From: JBEATZ01 sp041178545
GTDB lineage: Bacteria > Planctomycetota > UBA1135 > UBA2386
NCBI GenBank assembly: GCA_041178545.1
Contig: JBEGVB010000017.1
Location: forward strand, 1-64,000
Length of the DNA stretch: 64,000 bases
Reading direction: 5' to 3'
The notes beneath the pieces were generated by a model, which did no database searches, was not told where the DNA came from, and was given only the letters and a program-made list of their open reading frames with translations. The number at the start of each line of letters is the position of its first letter. The first letter of the stretch is position 1. Positions 9,767 to 18,721 of the stretch are shown here, in pieces. The translations under genes were made by a program, and so were the position numbers.

Positions 9767-11290
9767 ATGAGCCGCAAGACCGCAGCCGCCCTCTTCATCA
9801 CTCGGTCGGGCCCCTACGGCCCCGAGGTGTTCCTCGCGGAGCGTGCTCCCGAACTGCGGTTCTTCGGCGGCTACCATGCACTGCCCGGCGGCACGCTGTC
9901 GCCCTCGGACGCCGCCGGCGGCGCGGATGCCGAGACCGCGCTCGAACGCTGCGCCTTGCGCGAACTCTTCGAGGAGACCGGGCTGCTGCTGCACGAGCTG
10001 GTGCCGGCCAACGCAGCTGCCGACCAACTCTCCGACGTGCGCAGGCTGCTGGTCGCCCAGGACGAGACCTCGGCCGCGGCAGCACCTGCCGCACTCGCCG
10101 ACCTGCTGGCAGGGTCGCGTGCCCCGGCTCGGCTGCACGCCGTGTGCCGCATCGAGACGCCACCCTTCGCGCCCGTTCGCTATGACACGGTCTTCTACCA
10201 CGTGCCCATGGCCGCAGTGCGCCACGGCACGCAGGGCCACGAGCCCGACGTCTGGCAGGGAGAACTGGTCGGTGGCAGGTTCTGGCACCCGGGTGCCGCA
10301 CTCGACGCTTGGCGCCGCGGCGACCTCCTGCTGGTCCCGCCCGTGGTGATCCTGCTGGAACTGCTTGCGGCACACGGCTCGCTGGACGCATTCCTTGCCG
10401 CGGCTGCAGGACTGGCCGAGGGCTACCACCGCGGCAAGCTGCACCAGGTGCGCTTCGTCCCCGGCGTCGTGCTGGCGCCACTGAAGACGCCCACGCTGCC
10501 GCCAGCGACGACGACCAACTGCTACATCATCGGCCACGACGAGCTGTGGGTGGTCGACCCGGGCAGTCCGGACCCGGCCGAGCAGCAGCGCCTCCTCGTC
10601 CTGCTCGACGAGCTCTGCGCCCGCGGCGCACGCCTCGGCGGCATCCTCTCGACCCACCACCACCCCGACCACATCGGCGGCGTCAACGCACTCAGTGTCG
10701 CACGCAACCTGCCGGTGCGCGGGCACGCGATCACCATGGCACGACTGCCTGCGGGACACCACGTGGGCGCACCGATCGCCGACGGCGAGGTCATCGCGCT
10801 CGGCAATTCGCCGGACGGCAAGCCGGGCTGGCACCTGCGCGCCATCCACACGCCGGGCCACGACCGCGGCCACCTCTGCTTCCACGAGAGCCGCTACGGC
10901 ACCCTCGTCGCGGGCGACATGCTGTCGACGATCTCCACGATCATCGTCGACCCGCCCGAGGGCCACCTCGCCACCTACCTCGCGAGCCTCGAGCGGTTGC
11001 TGCAGGAGCCGATCCAGGCCCTGTTCCCGGCACATGGTCCGCCCCAGCGCGACGGCCAGAAGCTGGTGCGCCAGTACCTGCGCCACCGCCGGCAGCGCGA
11101 GGCCTCCCTCGTGGAGGCGCTCAAGTCCGGCCCTGCGACCGCGGAACAACTGCTTCCCCGCGTGTACTGGGATGCCGACCCGTCGCTGCACCGCTTTGCG
11201 ATCCGCTCGCTCCTTGCCGGGCTCGAGAAGCTGGTGGAGGAAGGCCGGGCCATGGCCGCGGACGGGACCTGGCAGCTGGTCGCGGAGTGA
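9767..11290 (+). CDS. NUDIX-like / metallo-beta-lactamase fusion, LACTB2-like
   Basis: A 507-residue fusion. Residues about 1-230 look like a NUDIX hydrolase: GGYHALPGGTL, then CALRELFEETGL, a good match to the REL-EETG part of the Nudix box, although the upstream conserved Glu seems to be Thr. Residues about 240-440 are a metallo-beta-lactamase fold with THHHPDHIGG, HTPGHDRGHLCF and VAGDM, enough for a two-metal site. The C-terminal 65 residues resemble the winged helix of LACTB2, a single-strand RNA endonuclease. Possible substrates are nucleotides, acyl-CoA-like esters or RNA. It is translated just upstream of an MFS gene (2-base gap). Confidence 0.8.
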   Translation: MSRKTAAALFITRSGPYGPEVFLAERAPELRFFGGYHALPGGTLSPSDAAGGADAETALERCALRELFEETGLLLHELVPANAAADQLSDVRRLLVAQDETSAAAAPAALADLLAGSRAPARLHAVCRIETPPFAPVRYDTVFYHVPMAAVRHGTQGHEPDVWQGELVGGRFWHPGAALDAWRRGDLLLVPPVVILLELLAAHGSLDAFLAAAAGLAEGYHRGKLHQVRFVPGVVLAPLKTPTLPPATTTNCYIIGHDELWVVDPGSPDPAEQQRLLVLLDELCARGARLGGILSTHHHPDHIGGVNALSVARNLPVRGHAITMARLPAGHHVGAPIADGEVIALGNSPDGKPGWHLRAIHTPGHDRGHLCFHESRYGTLVAGDMLSTISTIIVDPPEGHLATYLASLERLLQEPIQALFPAHGPPQRDGQKLVRQYLRHRRQREASLVEALKSGPATAEQLLPRVYWDADPSLHRFAIRSLLAGLEKLVEEGRAMAADGTWQLVAE

Positions 11291-11292
11291 CC

Positions 11293-12489
11293 ATGCAGAA
11301 CACTGGCTCCATTGCGGGCCCTGGAGGCGAACTGGGCAGCCGCCGCGTGCTGGCACTGGGCCTGCTCACGTTCGCGCTCATGCTGCCGGTCACGCTGCCG
11401 GTGCCGGTGCTGCGCCCGCTCGTCCTGGAGCGGTACGGCCTCAGCGTTGCAGAGGCATCGCTGTTCATGTCGGTGAACATGGCCGGTGCGCTGCTGGCGG
11501 CCCCGCTCGCGGGCCTGCTGGCAGACCGGTTCGGCAGGCGAAGGCTGATGGCGACAGCCGCCCTCTTGCTCGACGCGATCTGCATGGCTGCGATCGCCTT
11601 CGCGCCGGACTACGCATCCGCGCTCGCGCTGAGGACGGTGGAAGGAGCTGCCCACATCGTCGCGCTGTCGATGGTGCTCGCACTCGCCTCCGATGCCGCA
11701 GGCGCCCACCGGGGGAAGACCATGGGCGTGCTGGGCGCAGGCCTCACCCTGGGCGTGGCCATGGGTGCGACCATCGGCGGCTCGATCGGCAAGAAGGACC
11801 CGGTGACCACGCTCGAGGTGGCAGCCGGCATCCTGCTCGTTGCCGCGTTCATGGCATGGCGTGCGCTGCCGCAGGACACGCCGGCCGTGCGGCGACCGGG
11901 CATGCGCGAGATCGCCAAGGCAGTCGCTGCCGACCGTGCGCTCCTGCTGCCGCTCGTGTGCGCATTCGTCGACCGATTCACCGTGGGCTTCTTCACCACG
12001 GGCTTCCCCTTCTACCTTGCAGGCGTGCACGACGTGCCACGCCCGGTGATCGGGCAACTGCTCGGAGCCTTCCTGTTCCCGTTCGCGCTGCTCTCGTGGC
12101 CGTGCGGCAGGTATGCCGAACGTCACTCGCCGCTGCGGCTCGTGGCCCTCGGCAGCGCGGTCTACGGCACCGGGGCAATGGCCGTGGGACTCGTCGACCC
12201 GGTGTGGCTGTGGGTGCTGATGCCGATCCTCGGCCTCGGCTCCGCCGTCATGTTCGTGCCGAACCTCCTCATGACGACCCAGGCTGCTCCAGCCACCGGC
12301 AGGTCCACTGCGGTGGCCGCCTTCAACGCTGCAGGCTCACTCGGCTTCCTGCTGGGGCCGATCGTGTGCGGCGCCACGGTGGACGCCTTCACCGACCTGC
12401 GGAGCGGGTACACAGCTGCATTCGTGGTGGCTGGTGCAGCCGAGCTGCTGTGCGTGGTCTTCCTGCTGCGCGCCGCGCGCAGCCGCTGA
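11293..12489 (+). CDS. MFS transporter (drug/sugar efflux type)
   Basis: A 398-residue membrane protein with about 12 hydrophobic helices. The loop between helices 2 and 3 has the MFS signature GLLADRFGRRRLM, and the segment AGAHRGKTMGVLGAGLTLG is typical of helices 4-5 in drug:H+ antiporters. The ATG lies 2 bases past the stop of the NUDIX/metallohydrolase gene, so the two are in one transcript. Substrate cannot be inferred. It ends 9 bases from the convergent cardiolipin synthase gene. Confidence 0.88.
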   Translation: MQNTGSIAGPGGELGSRRVLALGLLTFALMLPVTLPVPVLRPLVLERYGLSVAEASLFMSVNMAGALLAAPLAGLLADRFGRRRLMATAALLLDAICMAAIAFAPDYASALALRTVEGAAHIVALSMVLALASDAAGAHRGKTMGVLGAGLTLGVAMGATIGGSIGKKDPVTTLEVAAGILLVAAFMAWRALPQDTPAVRRPGMREIAKAVAADRALLLPLVCAFVDRFTVGFFTTGFPFYLAGVHDVPRPVIGQLLGAFLFPFALLSWPCGRYAERHSPLRLVALGSAVYGTGAMAVGLVDPVWLWVLMPILGLGSAVMFVPNLLMTTQAAPATGRSTAVAAFNAAGSLGFLLGPIVCGATVDAFTDLRSGYTAAFVVAGAAELLCVVFLLRAARSR

Positions 12490-12498
12490 CCGTCGCGC

Positions 12499-13992
12499 TC
12501 AGAGCAGCGGTGACGCGAGCCTGCAGAGCCCGTCGAGGAGCCGCAGCGGCGCGGACCGCGGCAGGTCCTCGAGGGTGATGCGGCGGCTGAGCCTGCGACG
12601 GTCCTCCAACATCGCCATGGCTGCCCCGGCCACGTGGGAACGCAGCACGACGGCACCAAGCTCGAAGTTGAGGTGCGCACTGCGCATGTCGAGGTTCATC
12701 GACCCCACCACCACGGTCTCGCCGTCGACCACCAGCAGCTTTGCGTGGTTGTAGTCGGACACCGTCTCGAAGAGCTCGATGCCCGACCGGAGGAACTCGC
12801 CGTAGTAGCTGCGCTGGGCGTGGTAGAGGATGAATGCCTCCGCCTCGGGACCGTTGGTGTGGATCCGCACCCGTACACCTCGCGCTGCCGCGACCTTGAG
12901 GGCGAACAGCATGGTTGGTGGCGGCACCAGGTACGGCGAGCAGATCTCGATGGCGTGCCGCGCCCCGCTGATCACCTGGAAGATGGCCCACCAGAGCCCG
13001 TGGATGTCGCGGTCCGGGCCGCTCACCAGGGCACCGACCGCGTCGCGACCCAGTGGCGGCACCTGCGGGAAGTAGCGCTCCTGCGCGAGGTCGCGGCCAC
13101 ATGCGTTGTACCAGTCCTCCACGAACACGCGGTGGAGCCTCGGCACCACCGGCCCCTCGACGTGCAGCATCGCGTCGAGCCACTTCTGCGTGCGGCCGAG
13201 TCGGTCGGTTGCGTACTCGTTGCCGATGTTGCGCCCGCCGAGGAACGCATGGGTCCCGTCGACGACCAGCAGCTTGCGGTGGTTGCGGAGGTTGAGGGTG
13301 AAGGGCCGCCGCCGCCACAGCAGCGGCAGGAAGGCCTCGACCTCTCCGCCTGCAGCAACCAGGTCGGCAAGGCTCGCGCCACTGACGCCAAAGCTGCCAA
13401 ACGAGTCGTAGAGCAGCCGCACCTCGATGCCGCGGCGCGCCGCCTCGGTCAGTGCGTCGAGCAGGAGTCGACCGGCCTCGTCGTGGCGCAGGATGTAGAC
13501 CTCGAGGTGGACGAAGTCCTTTGCGTTGGCGACGGCGCGCAACGCCTCCTCGAAGAACTCGCGCCCGCCCGCGAGCCATGTCACCCGGTTGCCGTCGTGG
13601 ACCGCGTCGCCGTCGATGCGGTGCAGGAGCCGCACCAGTGGGTCGCCGTGGTGCACCTCGGACTCCGCGGGCCGTAGCCGGTCGAGTTCCTCCTCGATCC
13701 AAGCCAACCGGTTCTGGCGGCGCCGCAACCGGCGCATCTGCAGCCGCCGCGGGAAGAGGTAGTACAGCAACAGCCCGACCCATGGCGCGGCGAGGATCAC
13801 CACCACCCAGAGCAGGTTGCTGGGCGGTGAGCCGCCGCGGATCAGCACCCGGGCGACGAACACCACCGCCAGTGCCTCGCCGAGGATGGCAAGCACGAGG
13901 GCCGGCCACTGCCAAGCAGCCTCCCCGGGCACCTCCTGCAGCCAAGCGAGTGCAAGCATCTGGAAATGGCCTATGAGTCCGGACGCAACCAT
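12499..13992 (-). CDS. cls: cardiolipin synthase (phospholipase D family)
   Basis: A 497-residue membrane enzyme that joins two phosphatidylglycerol molecules, or a related pair, into cardiolipin. Two N-terminal hydrophobic segments (about residues 28-50 and 60-80, ending GLLLYYLFPRRL) match the PLDc_N region. Two HKD motifs follow: NHRKLLVVDGTHAFLGGRN (about residue 250) and NHAKLLVVDGETVVVGSMN (about residue 430), both with the His, Lys and Asp in place. Length and architecture are those of bacterial ClsA-type enzymes. The first Met gives 13 residues before MLALAWLQEV, and that internal Met is a possible start. It is divergent from the small membrane-protein gene 17 bases away. Confidence 0.9.
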   Translation of the reverse strand: MVASGLIGHFQMLALAWLQEVPGEAAWQWPALVLAILGEALAVVFVARVLIRGGSPPSNLLWVVVILAAPWVGLLLYYLFPRRLQMRRLRRRQNRLAWIEEELDRLRPAESEVHHGDPLVRLLHRIDGDAVHDGNRVTWLAGGREFFEEALRAVANAKDFVHLEVYILRHDEAGRLLLDALTEAARRGIEVRLLYDSFGSFGVSGASLADLVAAGGEVEAFLPLLWRRRPFTLNLRNHRKLLVVDGTHAFLGGRNIGNEYATDRLGRTQKWLDAMLHVEGPVVPRLHRVFVEDWYNACGRDLAQERYFPQVPPLGRDAVGALVSGPDRDIHGLWWAIFQVISGARHAIEICSPYLVPPPTMLFALKVAAARGVRVRIHTNGPEAEAFILYHAQRSYYGEFLRSGIELFETVSDYNHAKLLVVDGETVVVGSMNLDMRSAHLNFELGAVVLRSHVAGAAMAMLEDRRRLSRRITLEDLPRSAPLRLLDGLCRLASPLL

Positions 13993-14009
13993 ACTGCAGC
14001 CTGCTGCCG

Positions 14010-14288
14010 ATGCCGAAGAAGCACCCCCAACCGCCCCTGAAGCGCGCGATCCGCAACGTCAGCGGTGTCCTGCTGGTGCTGCTCGGCGTGGTGGGCCTGT
14101 TCGTGCCGGTGATGCAGGGAGTGCTGTTCCTGGTGCTAGGCCTCGCCCTCATCGACCTGCCGGTCAAGCACCGCGCCCACGAGGCGCTGAAGGCGCGGTT
14201 CCGCGCCTACCGCTGGGTCGCCATGCGCCACCACGCGATCAAGCGCCGGTTGCGGCGCGAGCGCGGGGCCACGGCCGTCGCCGACTAG
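14010..14288 (+). CDS. small membrane protein, PGPGW/DUF454-like
   Basis: A 92-residue protein with a basic N-terminus, two closely spaced hydrophobic segments (GVLLVLLGVVGLFVP and GVLFLVLGLALIDLP) and a very basic, Arg/His-rich C-terminal half. This resembles small transmembrane proteins of the PGPGW type, whose role is unknown. Its stop TAG (14286-14288) overlaps the stop of the convergent lipoprotein gene within a single CTAG. Divergent from cardiolipin synthase. Confidence 0.7.
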   Translation: MPKKHPQPPLKRAIRNVSGVLLVLLGVVGLFVPVMQGVLFLVLGLALIDLPVKHRAHEALKARFRAYRWVAMRHHAIKRRLRRERGATAVAD

Positions 14289-14830
14289 CGCCGCTTGCCC
14301 TGCGCGGTGTTGGTGGCGACCAGCGGGATCTGTGCGCGGTCGACGATCTTGGCCTCGACCTGCTCCACCTCGACCTCGAACACGAGCTGCTGCCCCAGCA
14401 CGAGGTCGCGGCCCAGCGGGCTGTCGAGGTAGAAAATCGCGCGCCAACCGTTGTCGAGCTCGAGGTTCTGGCGCGACAGGTACGGCACGGCATCGGGAAC
14501 GTCCTCGCCGCGACTGCCGCTGAGCGGACGACGCCACACCTCGCCGATGGCGCCGGTGGGCGATGCCGTCTGCGAACCGGCGCGCAGCACGACGGGCTTG
14601 TCACCGCGGTTCTCCACCTCCATCTCGATGCGGGTCTCGCGCTTCGAGAAGTCGATCCGGACCACGGCGGGGCCACACTGGGTGACCACCCTGCCGTCCG
14701 CATCGGTGCTCCACCCCGTCATGTCCTGGGGCGTGAAGCGCAGCCAGGAGACCGGGGGCGGGAGCCCATCACATGCGCTGAGCAGCAACGCGCCCAGCAG
14801 GCAGGACCATCGGGTCAGGGGGTTGGACAT
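14285..14830 (-). CDS. lipoprotein of unknown function
   Basis: A 181-residue protein starting at the ATG at 14830. The signal peptide MSNPLTRWSCLLGALLLSAC ends in a clear lipobox (LLSAC), so it is an exported, lipid-anchored protein. The mature part looks like a beta-sandwich: VVRIDFSKRETRIEMEVENR, then WRAIFYLDSPLG and VFEVEVEQVEAKIVD, similar to proteins of the DUF1425/YcfL type. That likeness is only a guess. It lies just downstream of tRNA-Thr on the same strand and its stop codon overlaps that of the convergent gene. Confidence 0.75.
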   Translation of the reverse strand: MSNPLTRWSCLLGALLLSACDGLPPPVSWLRFTPQDMTGWSTDADGRVVTQCGPAVVRIDFSKRETRIEMEVENRGDKPVVLRAGSQTASPTGAIGEVWRRPLSGSRGEDVPDAVPYLSRQNLELDNGWRAIFYLDSPLGRDLVLGQQLVFEVEVEQVEAKIVDRAQIPLVATNTAQGKRR

Positions 14831-14886
14831 GGCTTGGCCTTCGTCTCGCGTCACCGCCGAATCCTGCGGCTGCAGGCGAGCGGGAG

Positions 14887-14961
14887 TGGAGCCTGAGGTG
14901 GGAATCGAACCCACGACCACCGCTTTACGAAAGCGGTGCTCTACCGCTGAGCTACTCAGGC
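14887..14961 (-). tRNA. tRNA-Thr (anticodon CGU)
   Basis: On the minus strand a full cloverleaf folds: acceptor GCCTGAG/CTCAGGC, D-arm GCTC-AGCGGTA-GAGC, anticodon stem CCGCT/AGCGG with loop TTCGTAA (anticodon CGT), variable TGGTC, and T-arm GTGGG-TTCGATT-CCCAC. The discriminator is T and the 3' CCA is encoded (14889-14887). The anticodon reads ACG, a frequent threonine codon in this GC-rich genome. Confidence 0.96.
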
Positions 14962-15035
14962 TTGGGGGCGGAGAAGGCTAGCGAACCGGCAACGGAGCCG
15001 CCACTGGAAGATGGCTGGCCCCGTGCCCCGGACAC

Positions 15036-17123
15036 TCAGTCCGAGGCGGCTTCGCCTGCAGCCTTCTTCGGCGCGCGCAGGGCCTGCAGGAGAGCCAGCT
15101 TTCGGGCCGGGTCCAGGTTGGCCTTGCCAAGGGCGCCAGCGGCTGCAAGACGCACGGAGGCGTCTGCGTCACTGCGCACCACCTCGGTGAGCGCGTCGAC
15201 CGTCGCAGCCGCCGCATCCCTGCTGCGACCGAGGATGTTGCCGATCGCGCCGGCTGCCGCTGCCTTGAGCTCAGCGCTGCCACTGCCCGTCAGTGCGGCG
15301 GTCAGGGCACCCAGCTGCTGGTCGGCACCTGCGAGGGCAAGGGCCTTGGCAGCGGGGACGGCCACGGCATCCGCGCGGTCGAGCTGGCCTGCGAGGCTGG
15401 CGAGGGCCGAGGAGAGGTTGGCCTGGCCCACCGCGAGGGCGAGCAGTGCCTCACTCGCGGACTTGGCGAGCGCCTCGGCGCGCTCGTTGCGCGGCTTGGC
15501 AGCCTGACCCTCCAACGCGGCAAGGACCGCGGTGTGGAACGCTTCCGCGGTGAATCCGACGGGCAGCGTGCCCTGGATCGTGTCGCCGAAGCGCGTGGCG
15601 GCCTCCTCGGGGTTCTTGGCCACCACCAGCACCTTCACGTTGTCCATGCGGCCGTCCTTGCGGACGATGCCGATCACGTCCTCGGTCTTGCCGTCCGGCA
15701 GGATCTCGTTGATCACGAGCACGTCGAGGTTGGGGTTGCGCAACAGGGCAGGGATGCCGCTGCGAGCCGAGGTGTCGACCCAGACGCGGTTGCCGCGGCG
15801 GGTGGCGGCCTCGGTGGCGGCGCGGGCGGTGTCGGCACCGTTGTCGATCACCTGAACCAGCCGCACAGCCTCTTCGCCGACGGCGAGGGCCAAGGTGTCG
15901 ACCACCTTGGGCAGGGCAGGCGTCTCCTTGCCGTTGCCGAGGGCAACCAGCGCGGTGGCGGCGGCGTAGCTGATGCGACCGTCCGTGGAGGAGAGGCTCT
16001 TCACCATCTCCTGCACCGCGGCAGCGTCCTGGTTCTCGGCCTTGGCAAGGCCCTCGATGCTGCCCGGGTCCACGGTGCCCATGCCGCCTTCAACGGAGGC
16101 GTCGAGAGCAGCAAGGATGGCGGGCGAGCCGCCGGCGAGGGCGTGGAGCTGGCACTCCAGCTTGAGGGCGTCATCGCCCTCCACGGCCTTGGCCTCGGCG
16201 AGGCAGCACTCCACCAGCAGCTTGCGGGCGTCCATGCTGGCCGGGTCGGTCACCACGGCCAGGAAGGCCGAGGCGCGGGCGAGCTCGAACGAATAGAGCC
16301 CGGCGGGCACGTCGCGGGCGACGAGGCTGTCCCCAGCGAGGTCCCACACCACATCCGACTGGTCGGCAGGCGCGATGGTGCCGCCGAGGAACTCCTTGGC
16401 CTGGGCAGCGAAGAGCTGCGATGCCGATCCCTTGGCCCCGTGCTTCTGGACGAAGCTGGCACCGACCTGGCGCACGGCGTCTTGGGACTCGTTCTGGGCG
16501 AGCCACGCCATCGCCGGCACGGCGCGGGCGTCACCGATCTCGGTCAGGGCCTTGGCGGCGTTGAGGCGCACCTGGGTGTTGGGGCTGCGCAGGGCAACGG
16601 CGAGCGGCAGCACGGCAGGCTTGCCGATCTGGCGCAGCGCGTAGACGGCATTGACCTGACCTTCTGCGTCGTCGGCGTCGGCCAGACGCTTCACCAGCGC
16701 GGGCACGGCAAACTCGCCGTGGTTCTCGACCAGCTTCTGGATCGCGTCGCGACGGGACTCGTAGGAGCCTTCGCGGGCGCACGCAGCGGCCACCAGCGGG
16801 TCGATCGCAGCCTCGTCGCGCGAGCGCTCGGGCTTGCCGAGACGGGCGCGGACCACCAGCTTCTGCGCGATCTCGCGGATCCCGCCATCGGTGGAGAGCA
16901 GCATCACCCACACGTCGCCGTCCACCGAGCGGTAGATCTTCAGGGCGTCCTCGTCCGAGGGATCGGCATCGATCACCTCCTGGAACTTGGCGAGCGCCTC
17001 CTCCTTCTGGCCGAGGCGCAGCAGGGTGACGCCTTCCTGGAAGGGATCCTGGGCACACGCGACACCACCGACCACGAGGGCGACGATGGATGCCAACAGG
17101 GACTTGCCGAACAGGTGGGCCAT
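15036..17123 (-). CDS. exported HEAT-repeat protein with receiver-like domain
   Basis: A 695-residue protein. The ATG at 17123 is preferred because GGAG lies nine bases upstream; it gives signal peptide MAHLFGKSLLASIVALVVGG with a likely cut after VACA. The mature N-terminus has a TPR-like helix pair (GVTLLRLGQKEEALAKFQEV). Most of the rest is HEAT repeats, for example FAVPALVKRLADADDAEGQ and AVLPLAVALRSPNTQVRLNA. Residues about 441-538 look like a receiver fold (RVWVDTSARSG, LDVLVINEILPDGKTEDVIG, VKVLVVAKNPEEA) without a normal phospho-acceptor cluster. HEAT repeats then resume to the end. Probably a protein-protein scaffold in the periplasm. Confidence 0.8.
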   Translation of the reverse strand: MAHLFGKSLLASIVALVVGGVACAQDPFQEGVTLLRLGQKEEALAKFQEVIDADPSDEDALKIYRSVDGDVWVMLLSTDGGIREIAQKLVVRARLGKPERSRDEAAIDPLVAAACAREGSYESRRDAIQKLVENHGEFAVPALVKRLADADDAEGQVNAVYALRQIGKPAVLPLAVALRSPNTQVRLNAAKALTEIGDARAVPAMAWLAQNESQDAVRQVGASFVQKHGAKGSASQLFAAQAKEFLGGTIAPADQSDVVWDLAGDSLVARDVPAGLYSFELARASAFLAVVTDPASMDARKLLVECCLAEAKAVEGDDALKLECQLHALAGGSPAILAALDASVEGGMGTVDPGSIEGLAKAENQDAAAVQEMVKSLSSTDGRISYAAATALVALGNGKETPALPKVVDTLALAVGEEAVRLVQVIDNGADTARAATEAATRRGNRVWVDTSARSGIPALLRNPNLDVLVINEILPDGKTEDVIGIVRKDGRMDNVKVLVVAKNPEEAATRFGDTIQGTLPVGFTAEAFHTAVLAALEGQAAKPRNERAEALAKSASEALLALAVGQANLSSALASLAGQLDRADAVAVPAAKALALAGADQQLGALTAALTGSGSAELKAAAAGAIGNILGRSRDAAAATVDALTEVVRSDADASVRLAAAGALGKANLDPARKLALLQALRAPKKAAGEAASD

Positions 17124-17227
17124 GAAACGGGACTCCATGCGAGAGGGATGCAGTAGCGGGAGGGAGGAGGGGACGGCCGAACCGCGCAGGAGAGGGGAGA
17201 GCATTGCGGCCTGCGCAGTCGCCCCAC

Positions 17228-17243
17228 CGGACCGGCCGGTCCG
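17228..17243. promoter_or_regulatory. 16-bp perfect palindrome between divergent genes
   Basis: CGGACCGGCCGGTCCG reads the same on both strands. It sits in the 199-base gap between the HEAT-repeat gene (minus) and the NtrC-type regulator (plus), about 80 bases before the regulator's ATG. A dimeric DNA-binding protein could use it as an operator. In such GC-rich DNA a short GC palindrome can arise by chance, so this is tentative. Confidence 0.35.
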
Positions 17244-17322
17244 TGGGAGGGTCGCATGCTAGAGGCCGACAGGGAGGGATCAAGGACGCATCCGTCTGCC
17301 GCCGGGCGGCTAGGATCCCCCC

Positions 17323-18693
17323 ATGGCCACCGCCCCGCGGATCCTCCTCGTCGACGACCAGGCCCCGGTCCGCGAGGAGCTTGCGTACGCCCTCGGGTAC
17401 GAAGGGTTCGCGACCGGGCAGGCGGCGGACGGGCCGGCAGCCCTCGCAGCCATCCAGTCGGACCCAGTGCTCGACCTCGTCCTGCTGGACGTGAAGATGC
17501 CCGGAATGGACGGCCTCGAGGTGCTGGAGCGCATCCGCCAGCTGCGCCCCCACCTACCGGTCCTGATGATGTCGGGGCATGGCGACATCGACACCGCAGT
17601 GCAGGCGGTGAAGAAAGGAGCGTGGGACTTCCTGCAGAAGCCCTTCCAAGGCGACCGGGTCGTGCTCTCCATCCGCAACGCATTGCGGGCAATGGGCTTG
17701 CAGCAGGAGAACGCCGACCTGAAGCGCGCGCTGGCAGTCGAGTTCCAGCTGCTGGGGCGCAGCCGCGCCATGGAGCAGGTGCGGGCAACCGTTGCGCGGA
17801 TCGCCCCCACCGAGGCCCAGGTGTTGGTCACCGGCGAGAACGGAACCGGCAAGGAACTGGTGGCGCGGCAGGTCCACCTCCTCGGCGCCCGGCACCGGGG
17901 CCCCTTCGTCGCCCTGAACTGCGCGGCCGTGCCGGAGGAACTGGTGGAGAGCGAACTGTTCGGCCACGAGAAGGGTGCCTTCACCGGGGCCGCCGCCGGC
18001 CGGGCCGGCCTCTTCGAACAGGCGGACGGGGGCACCCTCTTCCTGGACGAGGTCGGCGACATGCCCCTCGCCATGCAGGCCAAGCTGCTGCGCGCCCTGC
18101 AGGAGCAGGCCGTCCAGCGCATCGGCAGCAGTACGCCGGTGCGGGTGGACGTGCGCGTGGTCGCCGCCACCAACCAGGACCTGCGGGCCATGGTCGCCGA
18201 CAAGCGGTTCCGCGAGGACCTCTACTGGCGCCTGCACGTGGTGCCGGTCCACCTGCCCCCGCTGCGCGAGCGGCCGGAGGACCTGGAGGACCTCGCCCCC
18301 CACTTCCTGGCTGCTGCGTGCCGCCGCAACGGGCTGCCACAGAAGCGGCTCGCGCTCGGCGCACTGGAGTGGATGAAGCAGCAGCCGTGGCCTGGCAACG
18401 TCCGCCAGGTGCGCAACGCGCTCGAGGGTGCTGCGGTCCTGAGCGAGGGCAGCGAGGTGAGCGTCGACGACGTGCGCCGGGTGGTGCAGCCGACCGCGGC
18501 CCCCGCGACGCAGGACGGCGGCCGCGACTGGTTCGCCTACGAGACCATCGACGAGTTCCACGACGCGACCGAGCGCGAGTTCCTGCGCCGGAAGCTCGAC
18601 GAGAACGGCGGCAACATCAAGCGGACTGCAGAACGCATCCAGCTGATGCGCAGCAACCTCTACAAGAAGCTCGACCGGCACGGCCTGCGCTAG
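17323..18693 (+). CDS. NtrC-family sigma-54-dependent response regulator
   Basis: A 456-residue regulator that, when phosphorylated, uses ATP to open sigma-54 promoters. Receiver: residues about 1-120, with acidic VDD, the phospho-acceptor Asp in LVLLDVKMPGMDG, and Lys in FLQKPF. AAA+ domain: about 140-380, with Walker A GENGTGKE, GAFTGA (the loop contacting sigma-54), Walker B GGTLFLDEVG, and the arginine-finger region. C-terminus: a Fis-type helix-turn-helix ending RTAERIQLMRSNLYKKLDRH. The spacing and the C-terminal motif are NtrX-like. No sensor kinase is adjacent, so its partner must be elsewhere. I saw no clear sigma-54 promoter nearby. Confidence 0.93.
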   Translation: MATAPRILLVDDQAPVREELAYALGYEGFATGQAADGPAALAAIQSDPVLDLVLLDVKMPGMDGLEVLERIRQLRPHLPVLMMSGHGDIDTAVQAVKKGAWDFLQKPFQGDRVVLSIRNALRAMGLQQENADLKRALAVEFQLLGRSRAMEQVRATVARIAPTEAQVLVTGENGTGKELVARQVHLLGARHRGPFVALNCAAVPEELVESELFGHEKGAFTGAAAGRAGLFEQADGGTLFLDEVGDMPLAMQAKLLRALQEQAVQRIGSSTPVRVDVRVVAATNQDLRAMVADKRFREDLYWRLHVVPVHLPPLRERPEDLEDLAPHFLAAACRRNGLPQKRLALGALEWMKQQPWPGNVRQVRNALEGAAVLSEGSEVSVDDVRRVVQPTAAPATQDGGRDWFAYETIDEFHDATEREFLRRKLDENGGNIKRTAERIQLMRSNLYKKLDRHGLR

Positions 18694-18700
18694 CGAACTC

Positions 18701-18717
18701 CCTGCGGTCGCCGCAGG
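18701..18717. terminator. hairpin between convergent genes
   Basis: CCTGCGG-TCG-CCGCAGG forms a seven-pair stem with a three-base loop. It lies in the 28-base gap between the end of the NtrC-type gene and the end of the DUF2007-like gene. There is no T-tract on either strand, so it may act only as a weak or mRNA-protecting bidirectional end. Confidence 0.4.
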
Positions 18718-18721
18718 ACGG

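Noticed and set aside
14831..14920. Longer start for the lipoprotein gene inside the tRNA
   Set aside because: Residues before MSNPLTRW come from the tRNA-Thr sequence; the lipobox signal starts at 14830.
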